Assembly: GCF_001427525.1 (NCBI RefSeq)
Contig: NZ_LMGU01000001.1
Location: forward strand, 2,265,185-2,329,184
Length of the DNA stretch: 64,000 nt
From: Microbacterium sp. Root61
Lineage (GTDB): Bacteria; Actinomycetota; Actinomycetes; Actinomycetales; Microbacteriaceae
Direction: 5' to 3'
The translations under genes were made by a program, and so were the position numbers. Shown piece by piece: positions 1 through 8,855 of the stretch (position 1 is the stretch's first letter; each line of letters begins with the position of its first letter). The notes under the pieces are model-generated. The model was not told where the DNA came from and did no database searches. It saw nothing but the letters and a program-made list of their open reading frames with translations.

Positions 1-947
1 ACGACCGCTTTGAAGGCGGGCGTGGCGGCGGCCGACACACCGAGGAAGAGCACCGTCTTGTTGAGCGTTGCGATCAGCAGCGCTCCGATAGTGGAACCGA
101 GGATCGAGAACTTTCCTCCGGCGAGGGAGGTCCCGCCGATGACGACCGCGAGGATCGCGTCGAGCTCCATCTGGTAGCCGGTACCGGACACATCGACGGT
201 CATCACCTCCGACACTGTGAACAGACCGCCCACCGCGGCCAGAACGGCGGACAGCACGTAGACGGTGATCAGGATCGGGCGAGGACGGATGCCGGCGAGT
301 CGGCTTGCCGCTGGATTGATGCCGATCGACTCGATCATCAGTCCCAGCGCCGTCCGCCGCATGATCAGGGAGACGACGACGACGATGGCGATCGCCGCGA
401 CGAAGCTGATCGGCAGGCCGAACACCTGCCCGTTGGAGATCTGCTGGAACGGCTGATTGGACGCATTGGTGTTCTGACCGCCGGTGATGACGCGGGCGAT
501 ACCGCGGGCGGCGAGCATCATCACGAGCGTGCTGATGAACGGCTGGAGTCCCACGACGGCGACGAGCAGACCGTTGACCAGACCGAGCAGCGCTCCGAGG
601 AGCAGAGCGATCCCGATCGCGGTGAACATCGCGCCGACCGAGTTCGGGTCATTGATCGCACGCAGCGTCTCCATCGCCGCCGCGCCGCCCACCGCCATGA
701 CCGAGCCGACGGAGAGATCGATTCCTTTCGTGGCGATCACGAATGTCATGCCGAGCGCGATCATGATGATCGGCGCCGACACCCGCAGGATGTCGAGCAC
801 GTTGCCGGAGAGCAGACCCGTGGTCGGGTTGACGCCGATCGCCAGGTAGCTCGAGTCCTTCATCACGTTCAGGGTGAGCAAGAGTGCGATGCCCACCAGG
901 CCCCAGAACCACGAGGTGCGGACGAGCGTTTTCAGGAAGGACGTCAT
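1..947 (-). CDS. sugar ABC transporter permease, RbsC/YtfT-like (partial)
   Basis: Membrane permease of a sugar ABC importer. The frame opens with ATG at 947 and runs off the left edge, so only the first 315 codons are present. It reads as a chain of hydrophobic segments with family landmarks: MTFVIATKGIDLSVGSVMA about residue 70-90, a QPFISTLVMM segment, and AVVIGGTSLAGGKFS near the end. These are typical of the RbsC/AraH/YtfT group. Its ATG overlaps the TGA of the upstream ATPase gene by 4 bp (ATGA), so the two are translationally coupled. The partner proteins most resemble the YtfQ/YtfR furanose system. Together with the neighbouring arabinofuranosidase this suggests arabinose or a similar furanose as substrate; that part is inference. 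Confidence 0.9.
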   Translation of the reverse strand, partial: MTSFLKTLVRTSWFWGLVGIALLLTLNVMKDSSYLAIGVNPTTGLLSGNVLDILRVSAPIIMIALGMTFVIATKGIDLSVGSVMAVGGAAAMETLRAINDPNSVGAMFTAIGIALLLGALLGLVNGLLVAVVGLQPFISTLVMMLAARGIARVITGGQNTNASNQPFQQISNGQVFGLPISFVAAIAIVVVVSLIMRRTALGLMIESIGINPAASRLAGIRPRPILITVYVLSAVLAAVGGLFTVSEVMTVDVSGTGYQMELDAILAVVIGGTSLAGGKFSILGSTIGALLIATLNKTVLFLGVSAAATPAFKAV

Positions 948-2515
948 GAGTTTTCTCCTCCGGCGAGCGCCTCGGCCTGAATCACTGCCTGCTCCTCCGA
1001 CTCGGCGGCGATGATCGACACAATCCGCTCAGCTGTCACGTCAGGTCCGTTCACGATCTCGCCGACCTTCTCGTGATCCTTGAGGATCACGATCCGCTCG
1101 GAGAGCCGCACGACCTCCTCGAGCTCTGACGAGATGAACACGACGCTCATGCCCGCTTCGGCGAGTTCGGCGACGGCCTCCTGAATGTCTGCTTTGGCCC
1201 CCACATCGATGCCGCGGGTGGGTTCGTCGAGCAGCAGCAGGTCGGGCTCGGTCGCGAGCCAGCGGCCCAGCAGAACCTTCTGCTGGTTGCCTCCGGAGAG
1301 CAGGCGGATCGGGCGGTCAGGGTCGTTGGGGCGCACGCTGAAGCGCTCCATGTAGGTCTTCACGAGCTGGTCGACCTCACGCGCCGGCACCCGCCGTAGC
1401 CATCCGCGTTTGGCCTGCACTGCCAGCATGATGTTCTCGCGTACGCTCAGGTCGCCGATGATGCCGTCCTCTCGGCGGTTCTCGGTCGAGTAGGCGACGT
1501 GCTTTCCGAGGCCGGCGACGGGCGTGGTGATGTTCACCTTCTTGCCCTGGATGCGGACGGTGCCGGAGTCGGCGCGGTCCGCGCCGAAGATGAGGCGAGC
1601 GAGTTCGGTGCGGCCCGCGCCGAGCAGTCCGGCGAATCCGACGACCTCGCCCTTGTGGATCTCGATGTCCGTGGGTGCCAATGCGCCCTTGCGGCCGATG
1701 CCCTCGGCTGCGTAGACGGGGGTCGCGGTGCGATCGCGCACATCGACCTGACGGTTGGAGCCGAGCGCGCGCAGCGCATCCAGGTCCTTGCCGATCATCT
1801 TCGAGATGAGCTGGGTGCGATCGAGCTCGCGCTTGAGGTACTCGCCGACGAAGCGGCCGTTGCGCAACACCGTGATGCGGTCGCTGATCGCGTAGACCTG
1901 GTCAAGGAAGTGCGAGACGAAGAGGATCGCGACACCCTGATCGCGCAGGCGCCGGATGACGGTGAACAGCACCTCGACCTCTGCGGCGTCCAGGCTCGAG
2001 GTCGGCTCATCGAGGATGAGCACTTTGGAGTCCGTGACCATCGCGCGGCTGATCGCCACGAGCTGCTGCAGCGCAAGTGAGATCGAAGACAGTGGGGCAC
2101 GGGTGTCGAGGTGACCCAGGCCCATGCCCGCGAGGGCGTCCTTGGCCCGGGCATGGGTCTTGCGCCAGTTGATGCCGAGCGCTCCGCGCACCTCGTGACC
2201 GAGCATCACGTTCTCGCCGATCGTGAGGTTCGCGCAGAGATTGACCTCCTGGTACACAGTCGAGATGCCGGCGGCCTGCGCGGATGCCGTGCCCGTCAGG
2301 CGACGCTTCTCGCCGAAGACCAGGATCGACCCGGAGTCGATCTGGTAGACCCCGGTCAGGGCCTTGATGAGCGTCGACTTGCCTGCGCCGTTCTCACCCA
2401 TGAGGGTGTGGACTTCGCCGGGCAGGAGTCGGAAGTCGACTTCATCGAGTGCTTTGACACCGGGGAATGTGATCGATACGCCGAGAACCTCGACGATCGG
2501 GGGGGATTCGGTCAT
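944..2515 (-). CDS. sugar ABC transporter ATP-binding protein (two NBDs), YtfR/MglA-like
   Basis: Energises the sugar importer. The 523-residue protein has two fused nucleotide-binding domains. Domain 1 has Walker A GENGAGKST (about residues 40-48) and Walker B ILDEPTSSLD; its signature is weak (SLALQQ). Domain 2 has the degenerate P-loop usual for this family (LGAGRTELARL), a good signature LSGGNQQKV and Walker B LLLLDEPTRGID. The YQEVNLCANLTIGENVMLG stretch is characteristic of the YtfR/MglA/RbsA group. The gene lies between the binding-protein gene (after a hairpin at 2566-2601) and the permease, which it overlaps by 4 bp. Confidence 0.95.
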   Translation of the reverse strand: MTESPPIVEVLGVSITFPGVKALDEVDFRLLPGEVHTLMGENGAGKSTLIKALTGVYQIDSGSILVFGEKRRLTGTASAQAAGISTVYQEVNLCANLTIGENVMLGHEVRGALGINWRKTHARAKDALAGMGLGHLDTRAPLSSISLALQQLVAISRAMVTDSKVLILDEPTSSLDAAEVEVLFTVIRRLRDQGVAILFVSHFLDQVYAISDRITVLRNGRFVGEYLKRELDRTQLISKMIGKDLDALRALGSNRQVDVRDRTATPVYAAEGIGRKGALAPTDIEIHKGEVVGFAGLLGAGRTELARLIFGADRADSGTVRIQGKKVNITTPVAGLGKHVAYSTENRREDGIIGDLSVRENIMLAVQAKRGWLRRVPAREVDQLVKTYMERFSVRPNDPDRPIRLLSGGNQQKVLLGRWLATEPDLLLLDEPTRGIDVGAKADIQEAVAELAEAGMSVVFISSELEEVVRLSERIVILKDHEKVGEIVNGPDVTAERIVSIIAAESEEQAVIQAEALAGGENS

Positions 2516-2565
2516 CGCTGACGAACTTCCTCGAATGGGGCGGATAGCGGTGGGTGGTCGGGGAA

Positions 2566-2601
2566 GGAACGGGGACCGCCGATCTCGGCGATCCCCGTTC
2601 C
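2566..2601 (-). terminator. intercistronic hairpin after the binding-protein gene
   Basis: A 36-nt near-perfect inverted repeat: GGAACGGGGA at 2566-2575 pairs with 2592-2601, and inside it CGCCGA pairs with TCGGCG. There is one mismatched pair and a 2-nt centre. No run of T follows on the minus strand, so it is more likely an mRNA-stabilising or partly attenuating hairpin than a full terminator. It lies 33 nt past the binding-protein stop and 50 nt before the ATPase start. That is the usual place for a structure that keeps binding-protein expression above that of the membrane parts. Confidence 0.7.
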
Positions 2602-2634
2602 TGTCAGAGGGTGAGTTTGCTCAGCCTCGGTGGC

Positions 2635-3648
2635 TCAGAATCCCTGGCCGTCGGCGAGTGCCTTCTCGCCGGCCTCGGCGGAATCGAACGTGGCGCTGTC
2701 CACGATGATCACGGACTCGACCTTCTCGCCCGCGAGCGTCTTGTTGACCGCGTCGACGGCGATGTCGCCGAAGAAGGGGTTGTACTGGGCGACGAAGCTC
2801 AGCTGCCCCGCGGCCAGTGCTTCGAGCGCACCCGTGGTGCCGTCGATGGTGGCGATCTTGACGTCGGTGCCGGGTACCAGACCTGCCGCGGTGACGGCCT
2901 GGGCCGCGCCGATACCCATCTCATCGTTCTGGGCGAAGATGAACTGGATGTCGTTGTTGTTGGCCTTGAGGACCGTCTCGATGACGGACTTGCCCTCGTC
3001 CGTCTTCCAATTGGCCGTCTGTGCGCCGACCTTGTTCAGGCTGGCAACGCTGCCGACCTCGGAATCGAAGCCCTCGTTGCGCTCGTTCACCACCGAGAGC
3101 CCGGGAACGCCCTCGAGCACGAAGTAGTTCGCGCCCTCGGGGAAGGTCTCGACGGTCCAGGCTCCCACCGACGCGGCGACCTGGAAGTTGTCGGGCGCGA
3201 TGCGGGTCACGTAGAGGTCTTCACTCGCGTCGACGCCGCGGTCCAGAAGGATGACCGGGATCTCAGCCTCCTGCGCAAGCTTCAGCGAGTCCTCCCAACC
3301 CGACGCCTCGGTCGCGGTCAGCAGGATCACATCGACCTCGTCGTTGACGAAGGTCGCGAACGCGTCTAGCTGCGACTTCTGATCGCTCGGGCTGGCGGCC
3401 GGAGCGTACTTGAGCTCGAAACCCGCCTCTTCCGTGAATGCGTCCTTGATGGCCTGCTCGTTGGCATTGCGCCAGCCGCCCTCGGGGCCGACCGCCACGA
3501 AGCCGACCGTGGTGAGGTCACCATCGGTGCCCGCGCCGCCGTCCGAGCCTGTGTCATCGCCGCCGCCGGCGCAGCCGGTGAGACCCAGCGCCAGAACCCC
3601 GGCGCCGACGAAGCCGATCAGGCCCAGCATTCGCTTCTTGTTTGCCAT
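2635..3648 (-). CDS. sugar ABC transporter substrate-binding lipoprotein, YtfQ-like
   Basis: Extracellular sugar-binding protein of 337 residues (type-1 periplasmic binding fold). The start chosen is ATG at 3648, eight nt after a strong AAGGAGG; the longer upstream frame has no support. It begins MANKKRM, then a hydrophobic stretch and lipobox LTGC with Cys26, so it is a lipoprotein. The mature part carries VGFVAVGPEGGWRNANE, a VILLDRGVDASEDLY segment and FIFAQNDEMGIGAAQAV, close to what I know of YtfQ. It is the first gene of the importer operon, downstream of a promoter with a LacI-type operator. Confidence 0.93.
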   Translation of the reverse strand: MANKKRMLGLIGFVGAGVLALGLTGCAGGGDDTGSDGGAGTDGDLTTVGFVAVGPEGGWRNANEQAIKDAFTEEAGFELKYAPAASPSDQKSQLDAFATFVNDEVDVILLTATEASGWEDSLKLAQEAEIPVILLDRGVDASEDLYVTRIAPDNFQVAASVGAWTVETFPEGANYFVLEGVPGLSVVNERNEGFDSEVGSVASLNKVGAQTANWKTDEGKSVIETVLKANNNDIQFIFAQNDEMGIGAAQAVTAAGLVPGTDVKIATIDGTTGALEALAAGQLSFVAQYNPFFGDIAVDAVNKTLAGEKVESVIIVDSATFDSAEAGEKALADGQGF

Positions 3649-3739
3649 CTCTTCTCCTCCTTGAGACACCCCGGTTTCTACGGTCCGGGGTGGAGTGCGT
3701 GTGTCACCGAGTGGGACACTTAAGTGTGCGTGCGGACCA

Positions 3740-3768
3740 ATTGTGCGCGCTAACATTCACGAACGCAA
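3740..3768 (-). promoter_or_regulatory. candidate promoter with LacI-type operator for the sugar importer
   Basis: On the minus strand TTGCGT (3768-3763) and CACAAT (3745-3740) are separated by 17 nt and sit about 92 nt before the binding-protein start. The 14-mer TGTTAGCGCGCACA (3755-3742) overlaps the spacer and -10 box. It matches 12 of 14 positions of the symmetric LacI-family pattern TGTTAGCGCTAACA. Binding there would block the promoter. The natural regulator is the LacI protein encoded just upstream at 3852-4871. Sequence match only. Confidence 0.5.
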
Positions 3769-3851
3769 GCTCATGTCGCATATTCGTTACGCCCTCGTTA
3801 CCGCGAACATCACTGGGAATGAAGACTCCCGGATTCCCGTGTCGAGATCCG

Positions 3852-4871
3852 TCAGGATCGCGGCCGCGCGGTCGATCCGCGCACTACGAGGCGCGGTTCG
3901 ATGATGTCGTGCTCGGCGGCCTCATCACCCTCGATTGCGGCGATGATGATCTCCAGCGCGAGGGCGCCGAGCGCCGAGAAGTCCTGTCTCACGGTCGTCA
4001 ACGGGGGCAGGAAGTGCCGCGCATCGGGGAGGTCGTCAAAGCCGACCACGCTGATGTCATCAGGCACGCTGAGGCCGCGCTCCGACAACCCGTGGACGAG
4101 CCCTAGCGCCATCTGGTCGTTGGCGGCGAACACCGCCGTGACCGTGTCGAAGTCGTACGCCGCCCCGAAGGCGTACCCGCAGTCCGAGGTCCAGTCGCCG
4201 ACTACGGGCGTACCGATCGGAAGCCCCGCGTCGATGAGGGCATCCCGCCAGCCCTGTTCGCGGGCACGCGCGTCGAACCAGTCGAGCGGCCCGGACAGGT
4301 GCGCGATCGAGCGGTGCCCCAGTTCGATCAGGTGCATGACCGCCGCCATCGCGCCGGCGCGTTGATCGACCGCCGCGGTGTGCATCTCGGCATCCGACTC
4401 AGCCTTGATGACCAGAATCGGAAGGCCCGTGCTTTGCCGGCGCAACAGGTCCAGCGACGAGGCACGCGGCGCGATGACGCACAGTGCATCGACGCCCTGT
4501 GTGACCAGCTCCACCACCCCCACATCGATCTGCGACTCCTTATCGTCAGAGATCGAGAATGCGCTGATCGCGTACCCGGCCCCTCGGGCCGCCTCCTCGA
4601 TGGCCCGAAGAGTGCTGTTCGGCCCCCATTGCACGGGGCTGTCGACGAGCACTCCGATACGCATCGCACGACGCGTGGCAAGGGCCCGGGCGATCGAGCT
4701 GCGCGTGTAGTTCATCTCGTCGATCACCTGGAGCACGCGCGCCCGAGTCGACTCGCGGATGTTGGGGTGGCCGTTGAGTACACGCGACACCGTCATGTGC
4801 GAAACGCCCGCCTGTTTCGCCACGTCGTAGATGCTCGGCCGCTGCCAGCCGCGCGTCGCCTGTTCAGACAT
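3852..4871 (-). CDS. LacI-family transcriptional regulator
   Basis: DNA-binding repressor of 339 residues. The N-terminal helix-turn-helix is IYDVAKQAGVSHMTVSRVLN (about residues 14-33), followed by the LacI hinge region with TRSSIARALATRR. The rest is a periplasmic-binding-protein-like effector domain (MRIGVLVDSPVQWGPN, VFAANDQMALG, ISVVGFDDLPDA). A good ribosome site, GAGGTGATC, precedes the ATG. It sits in the same orientation between the GH43 enzyme gene and the sugar importer and probably controls both; candidate operators lie at 3742-3755 and 8624-8637. The inducer is unknown. Confidence 0.95.
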   Translation of the reverse strand: MSEQATRGWQRPSIYDVAKQAGVSHMTVSRVLNGHPNIRESTRARVLQVIDEMNYTRSSIARALATRRAMRIGVLVDSPVQWGPNSTLRAIEEAARGAGYAISAFSISDDKESQIDVGVVELVTQGVDALCVIAPRASSLDLLRRQSTGLPILVIKAESDAEMHTAAVDQRAGAMAAVMHLIELGHRSIAHLSGPLDWFDARAREQGWRDALIDAGLPIGTPVVGDWTSDCGYAFGAAYDFDTVTAVFAANDQMALGLVHGLSERGLSVPDDISVVGFDDLPDARHFLPPLTTVRQDFSALGALALEIIIAAIEGDEAAEHDIIEPRLVVRGSTARPRS

Positions 4872-5056
4872 TGCCGATCACCTCGTCAGTTTGCCGCGGC
4901 CACCGACACCCGCTCCGTGAGGGAGCTCTTCGAGGACGAAGAATCCGTCACCCGTGCGAGGACCGCTGACCACATAGTAAGGGGCGCGGCCGAGTCGGCA
5001 TGCACCACGACGGCGCGAAACCTGCACCACCACACGCGGCTCGGCCCGTCCACCCG

Positions 5057-5072
5057 TCTTGCCGCGGCAAGA
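5057..5072. promoter_or_regulatory. 16-bp perfect palindrome between GH43 and lacI
   Basis: TCTTGCCGCGGCAAGA is fully self-complementary. It lies 55 nt after the GH43 stop and about 185 nt before the LacI gene start (minus strand). It could fold as a short stem with a CGCG loop, or be a protein-binding site with the central CG common in LacI operators. No T-run follows. The 4872-5126 spacer otherwise shows a second short palindrome (GGGCCGGCCC) and no gene. Confidence 0.3.
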
Positions 5073-5126
5073 GGCTGAACGGGCCGGCCCACGCTCAGTC
5101 GCTGCCCGAAGGCCGCTTCCTCACGC

Positions 5127-8100
5127 TCAGTCGATCTCCACCTCCTGAGAGAGCGCGCGTCGCTTCCTGCGCAGTACCCAGAAGCCGGAACCTAGCGCGA
5201 GCAGCAGCGCCCCCAGCCATACGGCGTTGAGGCTCGACGCCCCATTGCCACCAGTGCTCGCAAGCGATCCGTCTCCGTTCGCGTCGCCTGAGCCTGAACC
5301 TGGGGCGCTTCCGGATCCACCGCCTGTGGAGCCACCTGAGCCGCCGTCGACGGGTGCCGCAGCGACCACGATCGGCAGCCTTGCCAGCTCTGTGTCGCCG
5401 TCGCGCAGCACGATATGATGCGCTCCCGGCTCGATGTCCGCCGGGATCGCCACGGTCTTGTCGATGCGGCCACCCGCGACGGTCGCCGTGGCGAGAGCAC
5501 GGTACTCGCTGGCGATGCCGATCTCGACCTCAGCCGACGTGACGCCGGTCGCAGTGACCGTGACCGACCCCCCGGCGACCACGTCGGTACGCGACAGCTG
5601 CACGGAGAACTCCGCACCTTCGCCGCCGTCGACTGCGGTGAACGCCCAGTTGTCGACATCGACGAGATCTGCCTCCGCGTCCGCCCCTTCGGGACCGGCG
5701 AACACGAAGAACACATCGTGCTCACCGGTCGCACCGGTCACGTCCGCTTCAACGGTCGTCCATTCGCCGATGGTGCCGTCGACGGGGATCTCCGCGACAA
5801 CCTGGCCGTCCACGTTGTCCAGTCGGACCTGGATGCTGCTGCCGGCGACCAACGGCTTGACCGTGGCCGAGACCGCCTTTGCGCCGGAGCCGAAGTCGAC
5901 GCCGGCGATCCCGGAGAAGTCGCCGTCGTCGATGCCCGACAACACCATGTTGCCGCCGCCGTTGTGTTCCGGGAACTCCGCTGACGCGATATCCGTCTTC
6001 GCGGTGCTGACTCCCAGCTGCCAGGCGAGGGTCTCGGCCTCGAAGGCGCGGTACGGATCGAAGCTCTCGACCTGCTCGACACCCGCGCGTGTTCCCGTGA
6101 CCGGCTTGATGGTGCCGTCGGCATTGAAGTCGAGCTTGTCGATGTGCACCGAACGGTAGCCCTGCGTGGCGCCGGGCGTGCCGAGTGCCGCAGCCCACGC
6201 CGCCCCGCGCGTCTGCGCGTGATAGGTGAAGTAGGTTCCGCCCTTGTAGTTGAACATGTCCGAATGGTTGTTGCCGCCGTTGCCGGCGCCGAAGAACGTC
6301 CCCTGGTTCTGGAACGCGACTCCCGCGTACTCCGAAGCAGACAGGTCCATCGGGTCCTCGGTCATCATGTAGGCGATGGCGCCGCGTGACGGATGCTGGC
6401 CCGGGACCTCGTTCACCTGGAAGTTCGACGAGTACGAGTAGTAGTACTTGTCGCCTCGCTTGAACATGCTCGAAGCCTCGAACATTCCGGGGGCGTCGAT
6501 CTCGACGGGGTCTCCGTCGAGCGTCACCATGTCGTCCTTCAACTTGGCTACGCGCGTCGACTTGGGATTCTGCGGGCCCTGCTGGTTCGCACCGGTGCCG
6601 ATCACCGAGTTGCCGCCGAAGTACAGGTAGCCCTGCCCGTCGTCGTCGATGAACACCTCCGGGTCGAACAGCCACATCCCTGCGGGGAACCCGCCAGCGG
6701 CGATGTAGTCGCGCGACACCGTGTCGGGAATGATCTTCTTGCCCAGCGGATCGTTCCACGGCCCGAGCGGCGAGCCGCCCACGACAACGGCGGTTCCGGT
6801 CCCGCTGTCGCAGAAGTACAGGTAGACCTTGCCGTCCTTCTCGATTGCCGCCGGCGCCCAGGAGTTCCGCGCCCACGGGGCGGCGCCGCCCTCTCGGGCG
6901 ACCGGCACGGTTCCATGATCGACCCAGTTGACCATGTCACTCGTCGACATCACGTTGAGTCGTGTGATCCCCCCGTAGCCGTTCGACTGCGTGGGAAGAC
7001 CGTTCGCATCCTTGCTGTTCAGCTCGTACTGCTGCGTGTCGTCCGTCGAATAGATGTAGAGACGACCGTTGTAGACGAGGTGGTGCGGATCAGCGCCGAA
7101 TTTGTGCCCGACCAGAGGGTTGTGGTCGCCGACCGGCTTGGTCTGCACCTTTTCGAGGCTCGTGAACTCCGGTCCGGCCGGGGCATCCGCGATCTTCACG
7201 AGAGAGAGGTCGTCGACACGGAAGTCCTGCAGCGCATTGGCACCCCAAGGCGTTTCCACAAAGAACCAGGACGCTCCGACGTGGCGCGCCTCAGCGGTGA
7301 ACTCCTGCGAGAACGTCCCCCACTCACCGCGGGTGAAAGTGTGACCGGAGTCGATGCAACCATTGAAGTTCGACGGGCAGAACGTGAAGTTGAACTGTTG
7401 GGTGCTGTTGCCCTCGTCGTACTTGAGCTTGCCCGTCATACGGTAGGACGCGCCGAGCTCCATCTTGTCTGCGACGTTGGCGAACGGGCCCGACTGGGTG
7501 TTCTCGCGTCCGGTGACTTGCAGGGAGTGCGCTCCGCTCGCGGCATCGTCGGAGAGAGCAAGGTCGCCGCCACGGGTGTTGGTCCACCCAGAGAAGCCCG
7601 AAACGAATCGGCCGTCGGGGAACAGGTTTCCCGGAACGGCCGGCGGCTCGACTACGGCGGGCGCGCCATCATCCGTGGTGAGGGAGACGTCGTCGATGAC
7701 GAACGTCTGCACGTCGGTGTTCCACGGAGTCTCGACGAACATCATGTCGTAGTTCGCGGCGAGCGGTGTGAATGACTTCTGGATGGTGGACCACTGCCCT
7801 GCGGTGGCCGTTGTGGAGGCTACAACATCACATTGGCTGCGCGTCGATGTGCAGAGCACGACGTTGAAGAGCTGAGACGCACGGCCGGTATCGAATTTGA
7901 GGGAGAGGCTGAGGTCGTAGGACTGATCGGTGTTCAGCAGGCCGGTGACGGTTGCGGTCGGACCGGACTGGAAGGTCGTGCGGCCGCTGATGGCGAGAGC
8001 CTGCTGACCCGACTTGGCATCTGCGCTCTCCGACAATGTCCCGCCCAACGGGGCGGTCCATCCGGCGATGCCCGTCTCGAACGTTGTGTTCGTGATGATG

Positions 8101-8210
8101 CTCACGGGGGCGGCATAGGCCGCCCCCGCCGCACCGATCGCAGTCATCGTTGAGGCGACGAGTGCGACGGTGCCTAGTAACGCGGCAGCGCGTCTGTTGT
8201 GGGGTTTCAC
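5127..8210 (-). CDS. secreted, wall-anchored GH43 family glycosidase with CBM-like domains
   Basis: Extracellular enzyme of 1027 residues, probably an alpha-L-arabinofuranosidase or arabinoxylan-active GH43. Start is GTG at 8210 after AAGGAG. Domains in order: signal peptide to about residue 34; two related beta-sandwich modules (about 35-180 and 195-340, CBM4/9-like, each with a conserved FVETPWG/N motif); GH43 propeller about 360-700; a CBM6-like module 720-860; an Ig-like linker; then LASTGG near 983, a hydrophobic segment and RRKRR tail. Candidate catalytic acids are Asp374 (ADPHH), Asp516 (FDPEV) and Glu578 (FEASSM). LASTG fits the LAxTG sorting signal of actinobacterial sortase E. The adjacent YtfQ-like importer suggests released arabinose is taken up. 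Confidence 0.9.
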   Translation of the reverse strand: MKPHNRRAAALLGTVALVASTMTAIGAAGAAYAAPVSIITNTTFETGIAGWTAPLGGTLSESADAKSGQQALAISGRTTFQSGPTATVTGLLNTDQSYDLSLSLKFDTGRASQLFNVVLCTSTRSQCDVVASTTATAGQWSTIQKSFTPLAANYDMMFVETPWNTDVQTFVIDDVSLTTDDGAPAVVEPPAVPGNLFPDGRFVSGFSGWTNTRGGDLALSDDAASGAHSLQVTGRENTQSGPFANVADKMELGASYRMTGKLKYDEGNSTQQFNFTFCPSNFNGCIDSGHTFTRGEWGTFSQEFTAEARHVGASWFFVETPWGANALQDFRVDDLSLVKIADAPAGPEFTSLEKVQTKPVGDHNPLVGHKFGADPHHLVYNGRLYIYSTDDTQQYELNSKDANGLPTQSNGYGGITRLNVMSTSDMVNWVDHGTVPVAREGGAAPWARNSWAPAAIEKDGKVYLYFCDSGTGTAVVVGGSPLGPWNDPLGKKIIPDTVSRDYIAAGGFPAGMWLFDPEVFIDDDGQGYLYFGGNSVIGTGANQQGPQNPKSTRVAKLKDDMVTLDGDPVEIDAPGMFEASSMFKRGDKYYYSYSSNFQVNEVPGQHPSRGAIAYMMTEDPMDLSASEYAGVAFQNQGTFFGAGNGGNNHSDMFNYKGGTYFTYHAQTRGAAWAAALGTPGATQGYRSVHIDKLDFNADGTIKPVTGTRAGVEQVESFDPYRAFEAETLAWQLGVSTAKTDIASAEFPEHNGGGNMVLSGIDDGDFSGIAGVDFGSGAKAVSATVKPLVAGSSIQVRLDNVDGQVVAEIPVDGTIGEWTTVEADVTGATGEHDVFFVFAGPEGADAEADLVDVDNWAFTAVDGGEGAEFSVQLSRTDVVAGGSVTVTATGVTSAEVEIGIASEYRALATATVAGGRIDKTVAIPADIEPGAHHIVLRDGDTELARLPIVVAAAPVDGGSGGSTGGGSGSAPGSGSGDANGDGSLASTGGNGASSLNAVWLGALLLALGSGFWVLRRKRRALSQEVEID

Positions 8211-8855
8211 TTCATTTCTCCTTGCTGATTCAACTCACACGAGGGCGCGCGGAGACAGCGGCATCCTTGCCAGCAGGGGGATGCCGCGGAGTCCTCGACC
8301 TCGGGCGAGTGTGTGGACATACGACCGGATGTGCCGGACGCGGTGGATTACCGCGGCGCGAGCATCCGGTCGTCTTGGGGGGTCAAGCGGCGGAGCGGTA
8401 AATGCGCCGGGGCAGCACACCGCACGTCAGGTGTGCGCTGTCATCCCCGCGTCCGGCACGTCGAGGTGGGTGGCGTTGCGGAGTCCTCGACGGTGGTCGC
8501 GACGACCGCATCGACCTGCCCGCAGTAACCAAACGATCCATTCACTCTCCTCTTTGAGATGCCGCAGACCACGGAGGCCGGCGACCCGGGAATCGCTGCC
8601 CCTGATGATCGCCAGTTCCTGGATGTTACCGGTAACTTTCCATGACCGCAAGCTCTCGACTCTCCAGCTCACAGGCGACCTGTGTCGCGGGGATCGTCAG
8701 GCCTGCGGCTGTCGATGACCCGATCCGGGATCCCACCGATTGCGGGCCAACAGTCACTCGGAAAGGGCCGAATGCGGACAAACGGTACGACAGTACGATG
8801 CGAATGGGACCGTAGGAGGATGCCGCCTGTCGCCTCTGTGCGCGAAGCTGGCGCC
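8211..8855. other. 645-bp intergenic region between GH43 and the lipoprotein hydrolase
   Basis: No convincing gene on either strand. It holds the AAGGAG ribosome site of the GH43 gene (8214-8219 region) and the symmetric GTTACCGGTAAC operator candidate at 8625-8636. A GGAGG also sits directly against an ATG at 8820, which is an alternative start for the next gene. The rest shows no repeat or structure that I could support. Confidence 0.5.
8624..8637. promoter_or_regulatory. LacI-type palindromic operator candidate
   Basis: TGTTACCGGTAACT contains the perfect 12-bp palindrome GTTACCGGTAAC with the central CG typical of LacI-family operators. It lies in the divergent region between the GH43 gene (minus) and the lipoprotein hydrolase gene (plus). 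It shares the TGTTANCG half-site with the candidate at 3742-3755, so one LacI protein could bind both. It is about 415 nt from the GH43 start, so either the transcript has a long leader or the site serves the plus-strand gene. Confidence 0.5.

Noticed and set aside
4886..5092. Minus-strand frame of 68 codons between GH43 and lacI
   Set aside because: No ribosome site, no family resemblance, and it contains the 5057-5072 palindrome; better seen as spacer.
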